From: Schoenoplectus triqueter
Lineage: Eukaryota; Streptophyta; Magnoliopsida; Poales; Cyperaceae
Reading direction: 5' to 3'
DNA: 64,000 bases
Assembly (NCBI GenBank): GCA_964058805.1
Contig: CAXKVV010000304.1
Coordinates: 1-64,000 of the forward strand
The notes under the pieces were generated by a model. The model did not search any database and was not told the origin of the DNA. It was given only the letters and a program-made list of their open reading frames with translations. Made by a program: the position numbers and the translations under genes. Below, piece by piece: positions 11,307 to 35,085 of the stretch. Every line of letters starts with the position of its first letter. Positions within the stretch are counted from its first letter, which is position 1.

Positions 11307-13989
11307 ATGGCGAGTAGGAAGTTGCTTCTATGGATTATGATCGTCGCCGCCACGATCGCTCTTGTTCAGGTTTTCTTTTATGCATGTCAGCATGTCTCGT
11401 CTCATCGTCTCATCTATTTCATTTCTTTTAGATTTCCTTTTCTTTTCACTTATTAATCTTCTCTCTCTAGTTCTAATTGCGTTCAGAATATCTTGTTTCA
11501 TATGCTGTTGTGGTACTTGATTTCAGGCGAAGGGATCTAAGGATAACCTGAAAGAGGTGACTCACAAGGTCTACTTCGATGTGGAGATCGGCGGAAAACC
11601 TGCTGGTAATATTACTAATCTTAATCCTTTTTTTCTAGTCATATGTTATTATCAACCTGTGCAATTCCATAGCAAAGACAATTTATATGCTTGGATTCTT
11701 TTTCCAGCTCATGAGATTATTGGTATGGCTGTAAAGCGCATCCTGATTTAGTCAGTTATAACTCTTGGTCAATCTATAGAGTTGTATTTCTATGCTGTTA
11801 TGGTTTATGTGTTTAAGAGATATGGTTTGTGAATTCTGAAGGTAAATTACAAAAAATCTTCTCTAATTGAAATTCTAATGGTTTTTCTGTCCCAGGTCGA
11901 GTTGTGATGGGCCTTTTTGGAAACGCTGTTCCGAAAACAGCAGGTAAAATATTTTTAGTGCATATTCTTAAGCTCTCTTAACTCTTAACTACATATACTC
12001 TTGTTTGATGTATATATACTAATTTTCATTTTTTTCTTCTTTTTTCTAGAAAACTTCCGAGCACTTTGCACAGGTATCATTTATTTCTTCTCAGAATATT
12101 TGCCTATTTGGTCTTTTATTGCACACAGTGTAATCAGAAAAATAGTTCCTATTGGTTTAGAACTTTAGATCATTTTTGTGTGGTGTTCTGCTGACTGTAT
12201 GCACCAGTTGCCAAAAAAACTGATTGTTTCCTTGTTCTCCTTTTATTTTGTACTTTTTTGTTGTATGTTTCTGTTTACTTATTTTGGAATGGGGATGTTG
12301 GTTGGATTACTGTTTGCATTATGTTCTTTCATTCCTTGTATATATTTTTTACATAAAGAGGACACAAGCAGATAGGGAAAATTGGAAGAAAAAAAATTAT
12401 AATAAACCCTAAACCCCAGAAATATGGCAGATGCCTGGTATTGATGAGGATATATTCATTTGGGATCTTTGTAGACTCTTGGTTGATTTTGTAATTGAAT
12501 CTCTACTCCTTTTGATAAACAGGAGAGAAAGGGACAGGGAAGAGTGGTAAGCCGCTACACTTCAAGGGAAGTGCATTCCACAGGATTATACCGAGTTTTA
12601 TGATCCAGGGAGGTGACTTTACACATGGAAATGGAATGGGTGGTGAGTCAATTTATGGCACCAAATTTGCTGATGAGAACTTCAAGCTAAAGCATACCGG
12701 TCCAGGTTTCCTCTCCATGGCCAATGCTGGCCCAGATACCAATGGCTCCCAGTTCTTCATCACAACTGTCACTACCAGCTGGTAAATTTTTACATATCAC
12801 TTGTAACTTTCTTTTTGGGAGGCAATGATTAATTATTTTTTTCTAATTTTTACATATCACTTGTAACTTTCTTTTTGGGAGGCAATGATTAATTATTTTT
12901 TTCTAACATCAACTGTTTTGCAATTTTCAACTTCAGCTTTACCATACTTTTCTGGTAGTTACTTATTGATTATAATAATAATCTTTTTAAGATTGTGTAT
13001 GAGGAATGAATTTTTCGAAAGCTCTGACCTTCCCTCAATATGTTGACAAAGTGCCTCAAATTTTGTAACATGCCTAAAAGTTTCTGAAAGAAGTTATCAC
13101 AGGTCCTCACTAGTGATCTTTAACATGACCTGAATTTGTCAAATTAAAAGTGGGCAGTGTTTGAGGAGTTACAATTATTTTAGGATTAATACTGAAATAT
13201 TGCCATGTCTGATTTACGAATAAGGTTTTACGATAATAGCTCAGCTGGGTTACCTGACAACCTACTTATTTGGACAACTGTGACAATCAGTTTTGGATTT
13301 CTGTCAGAATAAAAATGAAAATTATGAAGGGTTTGTAACTTGTACCTTGAGTTTTGGGGCATTTGACAATCATTTGGTTGCTCGTGAAATGTTGATAAAG
13401 ACAAACCGTTTTCAAATTGTACCAAATTGGATACACACCGCCATCTACTTTATTTATAGAATATATGTACACTTTTCATGTTTGATTTTAACAAGCATTG
13501 TTCTGTTTTTCAAGTAAGCCTTGTCAATATTGCCTTCAAAAACTCAATTGTGTGATTTATTCATTTGTTTCTTGCCTGACCATTAAAGTGAAAAAAAAGG
13601 AGGAATCGTAATGGTTTAGGACCTGAATAATAGGAGTATAAGCACTGATTTCCTAACAAATTGGTTTCATTCTCTTGAGAGAAGGCTCAAAGAAGGTAAG
13701 TTGGAATGCAGTCCTCAACTGTTCGTTATCCAATTCAGATAATTCATTTGAGAATTGTCAGAACATAAAGGTGATAGTGAGCTTAAAATTTTACATTAGT
13801 AGTAGTGTAGTACAATTGCTATCCACTGATGTCATTTTGTTGCGTGATAGGTTGGATGGGAAGCATGTGGTGTTTGGAAAGGTTGTATCTGGGATGGATG
13901 TGGTTTACAAGATTGAAGCAGAAGGCCGGCAAAATGGCACACCGAAGAGCAAGGTAGTCATTGTAGACAGTGGAGAGTTGCCTCTTTAA
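11307..13989 (+). CDS. CYP20-1: Secretory-pathway cyclophilin (peptidyl-prolyl isomerase), CYP20-1 type
   Basis: Six exons: 11307-11369, 11527-11605, 11896-11943, 12050-12073, 12523-12781 and 13851-13989; 612 nt, 203 residues. Residues 1-22 form a signal peptide with a hydrophobic core [16 protein letters not shown], so entry to the ER is expected. There is no KDEL-type tail. The rest is a single complete cyclophilin domain that isomerises peptidyl-prolyl bonds during folding. The active-site block [15 protein letters not shown] carries the catalytic Arg (R92) and Gln, and [18 protein letters not shown] and W158 of the cyclosporin pocket are present. The plant-typical insertion [12 protein letters not shown] is present. 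The ending [11 protein letters not shown] is as in Arabidopsis CYP20-1 and its relatives. Intron 5 is 1.07 kb and contains an exact tandem duplication. Confidence 0.95.
12785..12906 (+). repeat. Exact 60-bp tandem duplication in cyclophilin intron 5
   Basis: The block 12785-12846 recurs at 12845-12906 with period 60 and no mismatch. It begins right after the exon 5 donor (gtaa). Confidence 0.95.
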
Positions 13990-15089
13990 AATGGGCTTCA
14001 TTACAAATCACTTGTAATAGATTGTGCTTTCAATATTGTAGAATATTTAATTAGTGCTTAACCCATTAAAGTAGGCGAGCAACGCCCTGCTATACTAGTA
14101 TTGGACATTGAGGACTGCGACATTTTTCATTTTGTTCTGCATCAGAATTTTTTATTATGAATGATTTATTTTTCTTGCATTCTAGGATTATTCTTTCTGT
14201 TACCTCGCATTAGTTGTATTTACCCAGTGGTGGAGCTTCATTCATTTGTTTTGGGTTGTAGACTTAGTAAAAAGAAGCACCCCCTCCCCCCACCCCCCAA
14301 CTCTCCAAGAGTTGTGATTAATTATGGTTGAAGCTCCGGCTACTGCTGCCACCTCAGCTATATCTCATTTTATAACGAATATGCTTGGCAGTGTTGCATG
14401 TTCTCGTTCTTGTGTAGACCATCACAATATACAAACCAATGGTGTAAACAAGAACAGCGGCATTTGGTCGTGCTAGATTTGCGAGTTATTAGAGGGAATA
14501 TTTTGAGTTCGACCCGGCTACAGTCACTCTTTAGTTGTCTGTCCCCCACGATCCAAGAGGGGACAAACGGAACACAGAAGATTTGTAGAACGAACAACAC
14601 ATGGAATGAGATGCAGTAGTAAGCACCAGGTGTTGTATAATCAGCACGTGTTTTTCAAATACTTGTACAAAAGTTAAAAACTTGAATTTAAATGGACAAT
14701 AATAAACAGCATCCTCATATAGAGATTTTAAACGAAGCACAATGAATAAGTCATATCATTTACCAATGAAACATTATGCCCAAATACTTTCACTCTTTCA
14801 GTGATAAATTCATATTCCCTGAATCCAGGACCAGGACCAACGAAGTATATCGTATATATAGAAAAAATGTCCTTTATTTCAAAATAAGAGCTCCCTTTAA
14901 GAACCTAAATCCTACAAGGTAACAAATAAATTTGACCTAGACAAAAATGCTATGAAAGTACTAAGCATCACTCGAATCTGACAGACTTATTTTTGAATTT
15001 CTTGTGCCCCATCCCACATGAAGTGGGAGAAATTTTCATACGAGGATTACATTATATCTATTTAGAATGATGAAGTTGGAAAATGAAAA
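13990..15089. other. Convergent 3' spacer between cyclophilin and EF-Tu
   Basis: It holds the 3' untranslated regions of both flanking genes, which face each other. A C-rich run lies at 14280-14300. I see no gene. Confidence 0.5.
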
Positions 15090-26174
<11,085 letters not shown>

Positions 26175-28259
26175 GGCTGAAAGCCGGAAAGAAAGGCAGA
26201 GAGAGTGGGAGAGAAAAGTTGCGAAGAAGAAGGGAGAGGGCTTTTACGGGGTTTTGGAGGCGCAGAGAAGAGTGGCAGAATAGTAATTTCAGTCGAGCTG
26301 GAGTCACAGTCACTGCAACTTTGCAAGCTAGGGCTGTTAAATGGGTTTGGGTCTGGATCCGATGAGGGGACTGGGCTAGGCTAGAGGGGAATATGGATTC
26401 CTTCTCAAATTGCGAGGCTTGATTGATGATTGATGATTGATGATTGATGATTGATGAGAGTAAATTTTGTCAATCGATGAGTTTCAAATCCGTTCATATC
26501 AAAATTGAGCACTCATATATCATATAACATTCATATTCACTCATATATACCAGAAGGTATATATAAATATTAATATCAATATCTCTTAGTAATAACTAAC
26601 AATCGATGTTATGAGATATACATATTAACACTTATATATATTCCATACATAATTTAAGAATATTATTATGACATATCATTAAATGTCATATTTTTTTCAT
26701 ATTTTTTTCATTTTTTTCAACTTTTTGGATAAAGAGTATTCCTTGCATTTGCCTTCACAAGATTCATTATTATAATAATATTTTTGGGCCGCTGGTGTTG
26801 GAATGAATTTGTACTTCTTTCACAATTCTGAAAAATTTATAGATTTGTTTCCTTTACTTACCCAATTTCCTGGATCATTTTTAAATTTTACTTAAATTTG
26901 AAACAATTTTTTTGTGATTTTTAAATGTAAAAATCAACAAATAAAAAAGGCGGGAAACCCCGTATCCGCTTTAATCACAAAATTAAATTTAGCTTTTTTC
27001 CTTTCAAAGAAATAAAATCTTGAAAATGATCTTCTTGACAAAAGTTCAAAAATTTGTTAAGATAGAATAGTTCTAGGTTCAGACCGACAATCAATGGGAT
27101 TATCGGCGTCCATGCTAAACAAAGATAAATGACAAGAGTTTGATTGAGAATGAAAATTAGTAATTGTCAAGAAATAGGCTGTCAAGTGATGAACACTGTT
27201 GTTTTAAAAATTAAAAAAATTTGTCTACGAGATACAAGTATCAATGCAATTTTTATTTACCTTTTTGTTGGTCGCATATAGTTGCCTTGCCTCTACACTT
27301 TTGCTTTGTCCTCTTTTAACAGTACATAATAATACTGACAAATATAATGTAACAACACAATAATTTAAATAGGTACATTTACTGATAAGCATAATGCTTA
27401 AGTGACTTCCAAATTATGCTGGAATTTAAAAGTCAAAAGATGAAATGCCTAATCCAACCATGATTCATCAAACTTTGTTGGAATTAAAAGCCAAAAGGTG
27501 GAATGCTTATTGATTTGCCCCCGGCACATGAGTGCTTAAGCAAATCATACAAATGCTTAATCAAACCATGTTAGAATTAAAAAAATATATATATAAGTGA
27601 TTATGTACACAAGCAATCATAATATATGTGATAAACATGTGGTTTCAAATACTAAGTAGAGGTTATAAACATTCATATATCTAGGTGATAAACATTCATA
27701 TACGAACTTACTAAGTATAGGTGATAATCATTCACTAATGCGCTAGTACAAGAAGGATAGTTATTTCCAATTCTCTAGCATAGGACGCTACTTGTCAAAT
27801 AACAAAAAAAATACAAATACACATTACTTAACATAAGCATTTTATTATGTTGTTCTTCATAACTTGAACTACATTTGAAGAACAATGAGAGAAAAGTTAT
27901 TGAAATATCAAGCAATGCTATCAAATTGATTTGGGAGACCAAGAATCGAAAAGACTTTACAGTTTGGCTAGTAGATTCATTTAATTGCAACAATCACAAA
28001 TGTGTTGTCACTTGAAATACGGGCATCCGACAGTAAGATATAGTGAGAAGAGAAAGTTAAAGTCTGATGATATTAAAAAGGGAAAATTAGTTTTATGTAA
28101 CTTCAAAACTTCAAAATTAGAAAAATATCATCTCAAACTTTCAACTTCATTTAATGCCACTGTAAAATCAATTTATTTAGTTTTTTTGTCACAAATATAT
28201 AATTATATAGTATTTTTAATTTAAAAAAACTGTATTTGTGTATAACTTTTTATATTTCT

Positions 28260-28451
28260 ATTTTTATCCTTCTCATATCCCCAACCTAAGCCAAGAGAAA
28301 GGATGGAAGATGGTGCTGACCATGTCCCGTTAGACCTCCTTGTAACCACCAGATCAGTTCTAAGTTGGTAAGTCAGAAGGAAGTACTTGTGTTGCCTATA
28401 AACTTTAGGTACTAGTGAGCCTCCTCCATAGAAGTAAATGGAATTTGGCAA
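28260..28451 (-). pseudogene. SYLF (Ysc84-type) domain gene fragment
   Basis: On the minus strand the translation includes PNSIYFYGGGSLVPKV and then TDLVVTRRSNGTWSAPSSI and LGLGWGYE. This is close to the SYLF signature TGLVVARRSDGSWSAPSAI..GLGWGAQ of lipid-binding proteins, which in plants are often fused to FYVE zinc fingers. Residues expected between the first two blocks (the AKGLAILTV segment) are missing. The rest of the domain is absent downstream, and no start or splice structure is seen. It is therefore a relic, not a gene. Upstream minus-strand sequence to about 28790 may belong to the same relic, but I could not place it. Confidence 0.6.
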
Positions 28452-29519
28452 ACAGCACGGAAATCTGTCAGTGGGAATGGAGATGGTAGAAAATCATGGG
28501 TGTATGAAAATGGAATAATTATCAACCAACACTTTCTCTGATATCACGATTCACGACCATGAATATTCTGAAGTACTGTCTTGATCGGGTCTAGTTGTCC
28601 ATCACACTCGATGAGAAAAGTAGCATTTCACATCTCTGATTGAAAATTCCTTTGATGGGTCCTAATTTTATACTCAATGGGACTGTTCTGATTCTTCTCA
28701 ATCTCATGTTGCAAGAGGCCCTCTTTAGTTGAAAAGCTGTAGATCCGTCCATAGAAGAACACAGAAAAAAAAACCAATGTGGCCCAATCAAAACAAACTT
28801 TCATGTCGCCTGATTAGGTTATGCATATGTCATAAATTATAGTGCAATCACCTCAATGGTGGAGGAGGAGGAATCTGAGAAGCTTATCAAAGGTGGTTGA
28901 GTCTCAGTTGAAGCGATCAAATTGTGAACGATCAATCATCCAACTCTATTTTTTTATGAAATCATAATAATTTGGGAAGAAGAGTCGAGCAATGCTCCAA
29001 TTTGAGAAAGGGCGAAAGACAGAGTCGAGAAGAAAAGCAAAGAAGAGTCCAAAGCGCTAGAGAGAAGGTGCGAAGAGGAGAAGGGTATTTGATGATATTT
29101 TTGTCCCATCTCAAAATTATTATATATTATAGTATAAATTAAAAATTTATACAGTATAGATGATAAAAAACTAAATAAATTAATTTTAAAATAACATTAG
29201 AGGGAATTGAAAGTTTAAGATGATATTTTATTAATTTTAAAATTTTGAAGTCACATAAACTAATTTTTCCTCGTTAAAAAATGAATTACTTTACATTCAT
29301 CGGTGCTTTCGGGGTAATAGCGGCTCCATATGTTTTTACATCAAAATTTTCTCCGTCCCAATTCGCAACTGAATCAGAACCGACTCCGTGACGTCATAGG
29401 CCTTGCAACAGCCAATAGGAATCGAGGGGACAGCAACAGCATCCTCCTCATTTGGAGATTAAAATGCTCTCCTTTTCAAACGCACTGGAATTAGTCTACG
29501 ATCCAAATTCCAAACACAA

Positions 29520-29521
29520 CA

Positions 29522-29549
<28 letters not shown>
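29520..29549 (+). repeat. (CT)n microsatellite in the leader of the SIL1-like gene
   Basis: About 14 CT units are flanked by two similar strings, attccaaacacaacac before and gttccaaacacaacac after (near 29505 and 29571), an imperfect direct repeat. Pyrimidine runs are common in plant 5' leaders. Confidence 0.85.
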
Positions 29550-29552
<3 letters not shown>

Positions 29553-29686
29553 TTTTTTTTGAAATCTTCCAAGTTCCAAACACAACACGCTCTCACCCCC
29601 AAAAAACTCGCTCACGCTCTGCTCTCTACACTTGTTCTCTCTTCTCTAGTTCTCTGTGACAGTGTTGTGTTTTTTGTTCGATTGCA

Positions 29687-32600
29687 ATGGCGATTGGGAG
29701 GAATAGAGCGCAAATTTCAATGCGCCTATCTATTGTTTTCCTTCTTCTTGTTCTCCAGTCGGCACATCCCCTGGCGGCTTCTGAGAAAGAGAACAGTAGC
29801 AATCCTTCCGTGTCGTGGTCGACAGGTGGAGAGATGGACGACCTAAGAGAAGGATCTGACTTGATGGAGTCACTGGAGGAGAACGGTGACGAGTTCACCG
29901 GAGGGTTCTCCACCTTGGATAGTATGCTTCAGTGGGCTATCGGTACGTCTACTCGTAATCCACGAAATTTCTCTACTTCTCAATTTAGCTTTTTTTTTTC
30001 TAGGAAATCTCTGCAGTTTGGTACTTCTATTCGTTGAAATTAGTTTAGTGATAGAGTTTAAACTTTGGGAGCATTGATATGCAGTAAAATTGTTTAGCTC
30101 TTTGATTCGTTTTTTCTAGTCAGGAGAAGGATAATTCGATAAGTATACTCAAGTTACGTACAATTGACTGGGTTCCATTTCCATAAAAATTGGCTGTTTT
30201 CTTGCTGGCTCGCCAGTCGCCACACTCATCGGAACTCTCCTTCTTTTCCTGACGGCTATGCAGAAGCAGAAACTAATCTTGTTGTATACTCAAGTTTCAT
30301 ACAACTAACCGATTGGAGGATAATATACTTTGTTTCTAGAATGCTGGAATATAGTATTATTACTATCTCGACTTTGTATTGCATTACCAAAATTTCAACT
30401 ATTTGATAGCTTTTTTTCTGCGAAATTTGTCAAGAATTTTTTTGAAGTATCCAATTCTAATAATCACTTTAATTGGTCAGGCCATTCAGATCCAGCAAAA
30501 CTGAAGGAAAAGGCGGAGTATACTGAGAAATTATCCCCTGATGAGATTTTAAGCAAACAGACAGAGATAAAGGTACATGAATATGCTAATTTTTGTTTCC
30601 CATTCGTCCTATCTTGATTGCACCATCATTTTTTAGTAATTTAGAAATTTTGTCTGTGAACCTTGAGATTATTCACTTATCAATGTTGTTCAGACTTCAG
30701 AGAACTGCCTAGATTTCAGAGACCAAAACGAAATCTGTCAATTTTGAGGAATTATTACTCTAATTTTGCATTTACACATGTCAAGTGCCAAGCATCTTGA
30801 ATAACCCAGTAAAAATCAGAAAAGTCATGCACACCCTGCAAAATGTAGGAAATACCACGTTACTAATAAATTGAAAAGTTTGCTTTACTGCAGGTTTAAG
30901 GACAACTTCATTTTTACAATTCATATTATCCAAATGAGTTAGAATAATGAGGGTAACTTTGGGGTATCTATACTATTATATAAAGCTGCTAAGAATTGGA
31001 GGGTCCATTTTTTGTCATGGTATTTTTTTATTATACCCATTTTATCTCTCAATTAGACGGATAATAACTATTTTTGGTTGATCGAACGTATGTAATCGCA
31101 TCCATTGACCCCCCTCTTTCTCTCCATTTATTTCCCATCTATACTATTATTTCCATTTATGCACATAATTTACAAATTAGAATACTCAATATCTTTCTAT
31201 TTATGTTATGATATAAAAATTTGATTTAAGACTTAAAGTATGCGCTATGATTAGCAACCTTATACATGTTTGGTAAGAAATTAATGGTGATAATATATGC
31301 TGGAATAATTTGGTGAATTTATAATTTAATATTAGATCAATGTGAATTTTTATTGTCTTATAATGTTTTCATGTTTAAATAAAAGAGTTTGCTGCAACGC
31401 GCAGGTATATTGCTAGTTATTAAAAAATTTGGTGAGGAGGGACATAGGTTGATATATCTATGGTTCAGAACCTTGCCAGAGATATTGTTTGCTCTTGGTT
31501 GTACCTTTCAGGAGTTGACACGGAAATCATCTGTTTATTATTGTTTTCCTTGATTTATCTTATATTTCAGGAGTTGATGCAGAAATTAAAGATGCCGTCA
31601 GATGCAGAATTGATGAAGACAGCAATTGCAGATTTAAACAACTCCTCTTCTTCTTCCCAGGAGAGGTTACGTGCCCTTAACGAGCTATTGGTGTTGGTTG
31701 AACCCATTGACAATGCTCTTGGTAACTTCACCTTTGCATTCTTCATATATAGTGAAGGTTTCTTTAGGTTTTTGTCTCATTTAAAAGTTCTGAAAAGGTA
31801 TAATAATCTGAGTACAACTTAGAGAATACTTGTTCCTCATTGAAGTAGAGAAACTTAATGCTCATTTCCTAATTTGATGCTTGTTTATTTGCATGGAGTA
31901 GATATGGACAAATTAGGTGGCTTAGTAGCAGTGACCAAGGAGTTAGAAGATATTGAGTCCGAAATCCGGACCACATCAGCTTGGGTTCTTGGCAAAGCCT
32001 CTCAAAATAATGCCTTTGTTCAAAATCAAGTGAGTTATTACTTCTTTTATATTTGTCTATGATATTTGTATAGAAGATCCCACACTAACAGAAAGTTCTC
32101 ACTAGAAAATTATTATTGTATTGGAAAACTAGATGAATTTTCATTAGTAGTGGTGAATGGCTTTGGTAACATACCAGTTAACGGATTTAGTGCAATAAAA
32201 GTTTAAATAAAATAAGGATGCACTATCAACAAATAATCGGAGAGCATTTATGAATTACCGTCCCCCCTTTTTTGTAAACTTTACTTTCATCTGAATGTTA
32301 TGGGTTCCATTACCATGCCTGCATGGTCATGTAACAATTGGAATCTGCATAAGCAAGTTTATGAGATTATTGTACTGCAATTGGCTTGCGGACTAAATTG
32401 ACTGATATCATTGCACAGAAATGCTAGTTATGTAAGTGTACCTGTATCAGATAAGCATCCAATATGGCAATGACATATATCTGACACGTCTGCTGGCATA
32501 TCTAATATATACAAAATACAAATAAAATATGGCCTGAGACACTGAGACCTGTTCTGTCCACTGAATTTTGCATTAGCAAACCATTTATGAGCGAAAGACA

Positions 32601-35052
32601 ACTATGCTTAGAGATACTTTGTCTCATAACATCACATAGACTAAAAACACACGGAGTTGAACATTCAAAGATCCCAGTATTTGTCCTAAACCAGAATTTT
32701 TTTTATTTTTCTGTGAAATTTACAATAGTTTGTTTCTTAATCCAATTATTCTCTTAACAGAGCGATTAATATTAAGTGCTAACATAGTTTTTTTCTGAAA
32801 TATTGTTCTACATGAAGTGTTATTCTGTGTTTGCCTGTCCAGCCACTAGTATATATGCACATATAACATGACTTTCACAACAACAATAACAACAAAGCCT
32901 TTAATATCAAATAAATTGGGGTAGGCTAGAAATGAAATCTAGTCCAAAATCATAGAGAATAATAATAACAATAATAGTAATAATAATAGCAACAATAATA
33001 CTAATAATAGTAATAATAATAATAGTCAAATAGTACTAATGATAGTAATAATAGTATTCCTAAATTTTAAATTATAAATCCTAAGCCCTAAGCTCTAAAC
33101 TCTAAACCATAAACGGATAAATCCTAAACCCCAAACCCTAGAACATACAATTGAGAATCTAAGAACCTAAATCCTAGAACTCTACTAAATCCTAGAACTC
33201 TGTTAGATCTTAACTCCTAAATCATGGTTTTAGTATGTGAATCATCATTTTTTAGGCACTCTTATCCAAAACTAGCTCTTTGGATATATCCATTCTTTGA
33301 AGTCCTTTTTTACCGCTTCCTCTCATGTTAATCTTGGGTGACCTCTGTCTCTTGTTACGTTTTTGAGGCTACTTAGAATCACACTATGTATCGTTGCCTC
33401 AGGAGGCTTTCATTGAATATGACCCAACTATCAACGGTATTGGACCAACTTCTCTTCAATTGATGCTACCCAACTTTGTCCCGCATATAATGCAACTTTA
33501 AAATAAAAAATTATATGCTAAACCTGTTTATATTAAAATAATACATCTATTTAAATTAGGATTAGGCAAAATGTTTTTCTGAATCCATTGAGCATATTCA
33601 ATTTTATAACCCTGTGGCGTACATGTTTTATCGAGAATGGTTGGACATTTTAGAACCCTGTTGAGTGCGTAGCGGCGCGTAGCGAGGTTGGACTGGTATG
33701 TGCTGTTCTCCGAGTAGGTACCAGTGCTTCAATATAACCTATACAAGGGGTTTGAGAGGCTGACCCGCATAGATCACTTATCCAATTTCTGAATTCGTTG
33801 GGTCAGTTAATCTTAAAAATGTAGTGTACTAATTTTTTAGATTACTTTGTGGGACTTATATCTTTTCTGTGGAATATTTACTCACCCTTTCTGTGAGAAT
33901 GCCTCAATTATGAGGTACTACTGGCTATGGTCCCTTGATAAATAAAATATTATTCTGTAAATTTATTGTCTATTCACTCTCTTTTTCCTTACTCTAGATT
34001 CTGGGTTATGGTGCACTCACAAGATTAATGAAGATGGTACATTCAAGCTATACCGAAGAAGCGGTTAAAGCATTCTATGCAATTTCTGCACTTGTAAGGA
34101 ACAATGAGAGAGGTCAGGAGATGCTCTACCTGGAGGGTGGAGACATTCTGCTTCAGGTATTGGATAACTTCTATAGTCTTCTTCAAATTTCTTGCAGTTT
34201 CTGTTGTATTCCTTTCCTAATGTGTAGTTTGATCGCCACCTTTGTTTCTTTAAAAACTAGTTGTGAACTTATCATAGTACAGATCAACCTTCTGTGAGCT
34301 CCTTTCTTTCTTTCTTTCTTTCTTTTTTATTTTGAAGAATGTGTTTCAGAAAAAAAAATTATGTTAAAAGTGTACACTTTTAAATGAGGAAGGTTATTCT
34401 TGACTTATTTGAAATAAAATAATGCTGCACAGCATTTGCTAAATGGATGCAGAATGGTTATAGCATTCTGCAAAAGAATGCATAAATATTTTTCTTTTAT
34501 GTAATAATATAATATATAACAAGCCGGAATGAATAATAAGTTTATGGGCAAATTAAAGGATTTTGAACTTAAGAAAGAAAAGTGGAAGTCGTATAAACCA
34601 AGTTTAGGATAGTATTTTTCTTGTTATGTTTACCTTTGAAAAGATCCATTTTGAGCACCATGGTGCTTGCTTCTAGATGCTTTTTGAATCCTATGACCTC
34701 ATCTCTCTCTCTGTAAGAATGCTGCTTTCCATTATCCACTGTGATGCATTACTGGATGACTGCTTATGAAATTTTCTCTAGAATTTCATTGTATATGTAT
34801 TACTGGATACTGCTTATGAAGTGGATTCTTCAAATACTTTTGATCTTACTTTAGGTGATTCTCATTTAATAAAGAACCTCATGTACTGCATTTATCTTAT
34901 TTTCGGTGTAAGGTAACAATACAACAACAACAAGAAAGCCTTTAATCTCAAATAAATTGAGGCAGGCTAGAAATGAAACCCAATCAGAAAGCATAAGATC
35001 AAAAATCTCAAATATCAATGATAATAATGAGGATGATGAAAAAAATAAAATA

Positions 35053-35085
<33 letters not shown>

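Larger units (their letters stand above)
26175..29686. other. Divergent intergenic region between EF-Tu and the SIL1-like gene
   Basis: Both flanking genes start outward from this region. Near EF-Tu there is a GC-richer leader, then a short microsatellite of tgattga units at about 26420-26457. Around 27400-27600 there are several short similar strings (ggaattaaaagccaaaagg and relatives), an old repeat I cannot name. A SYLF pseudogene fragment lies at 28260-28451. The last 200 bases are the promoter and leader of the SIL1-like gene. Confidence 0.5.

Noticed and set aside
12178..12412. Two overlapping hydrophobic open frames
   Set aside because: They sit in intron 4 of the cyclophilin gene and come from its T-rich sequence.
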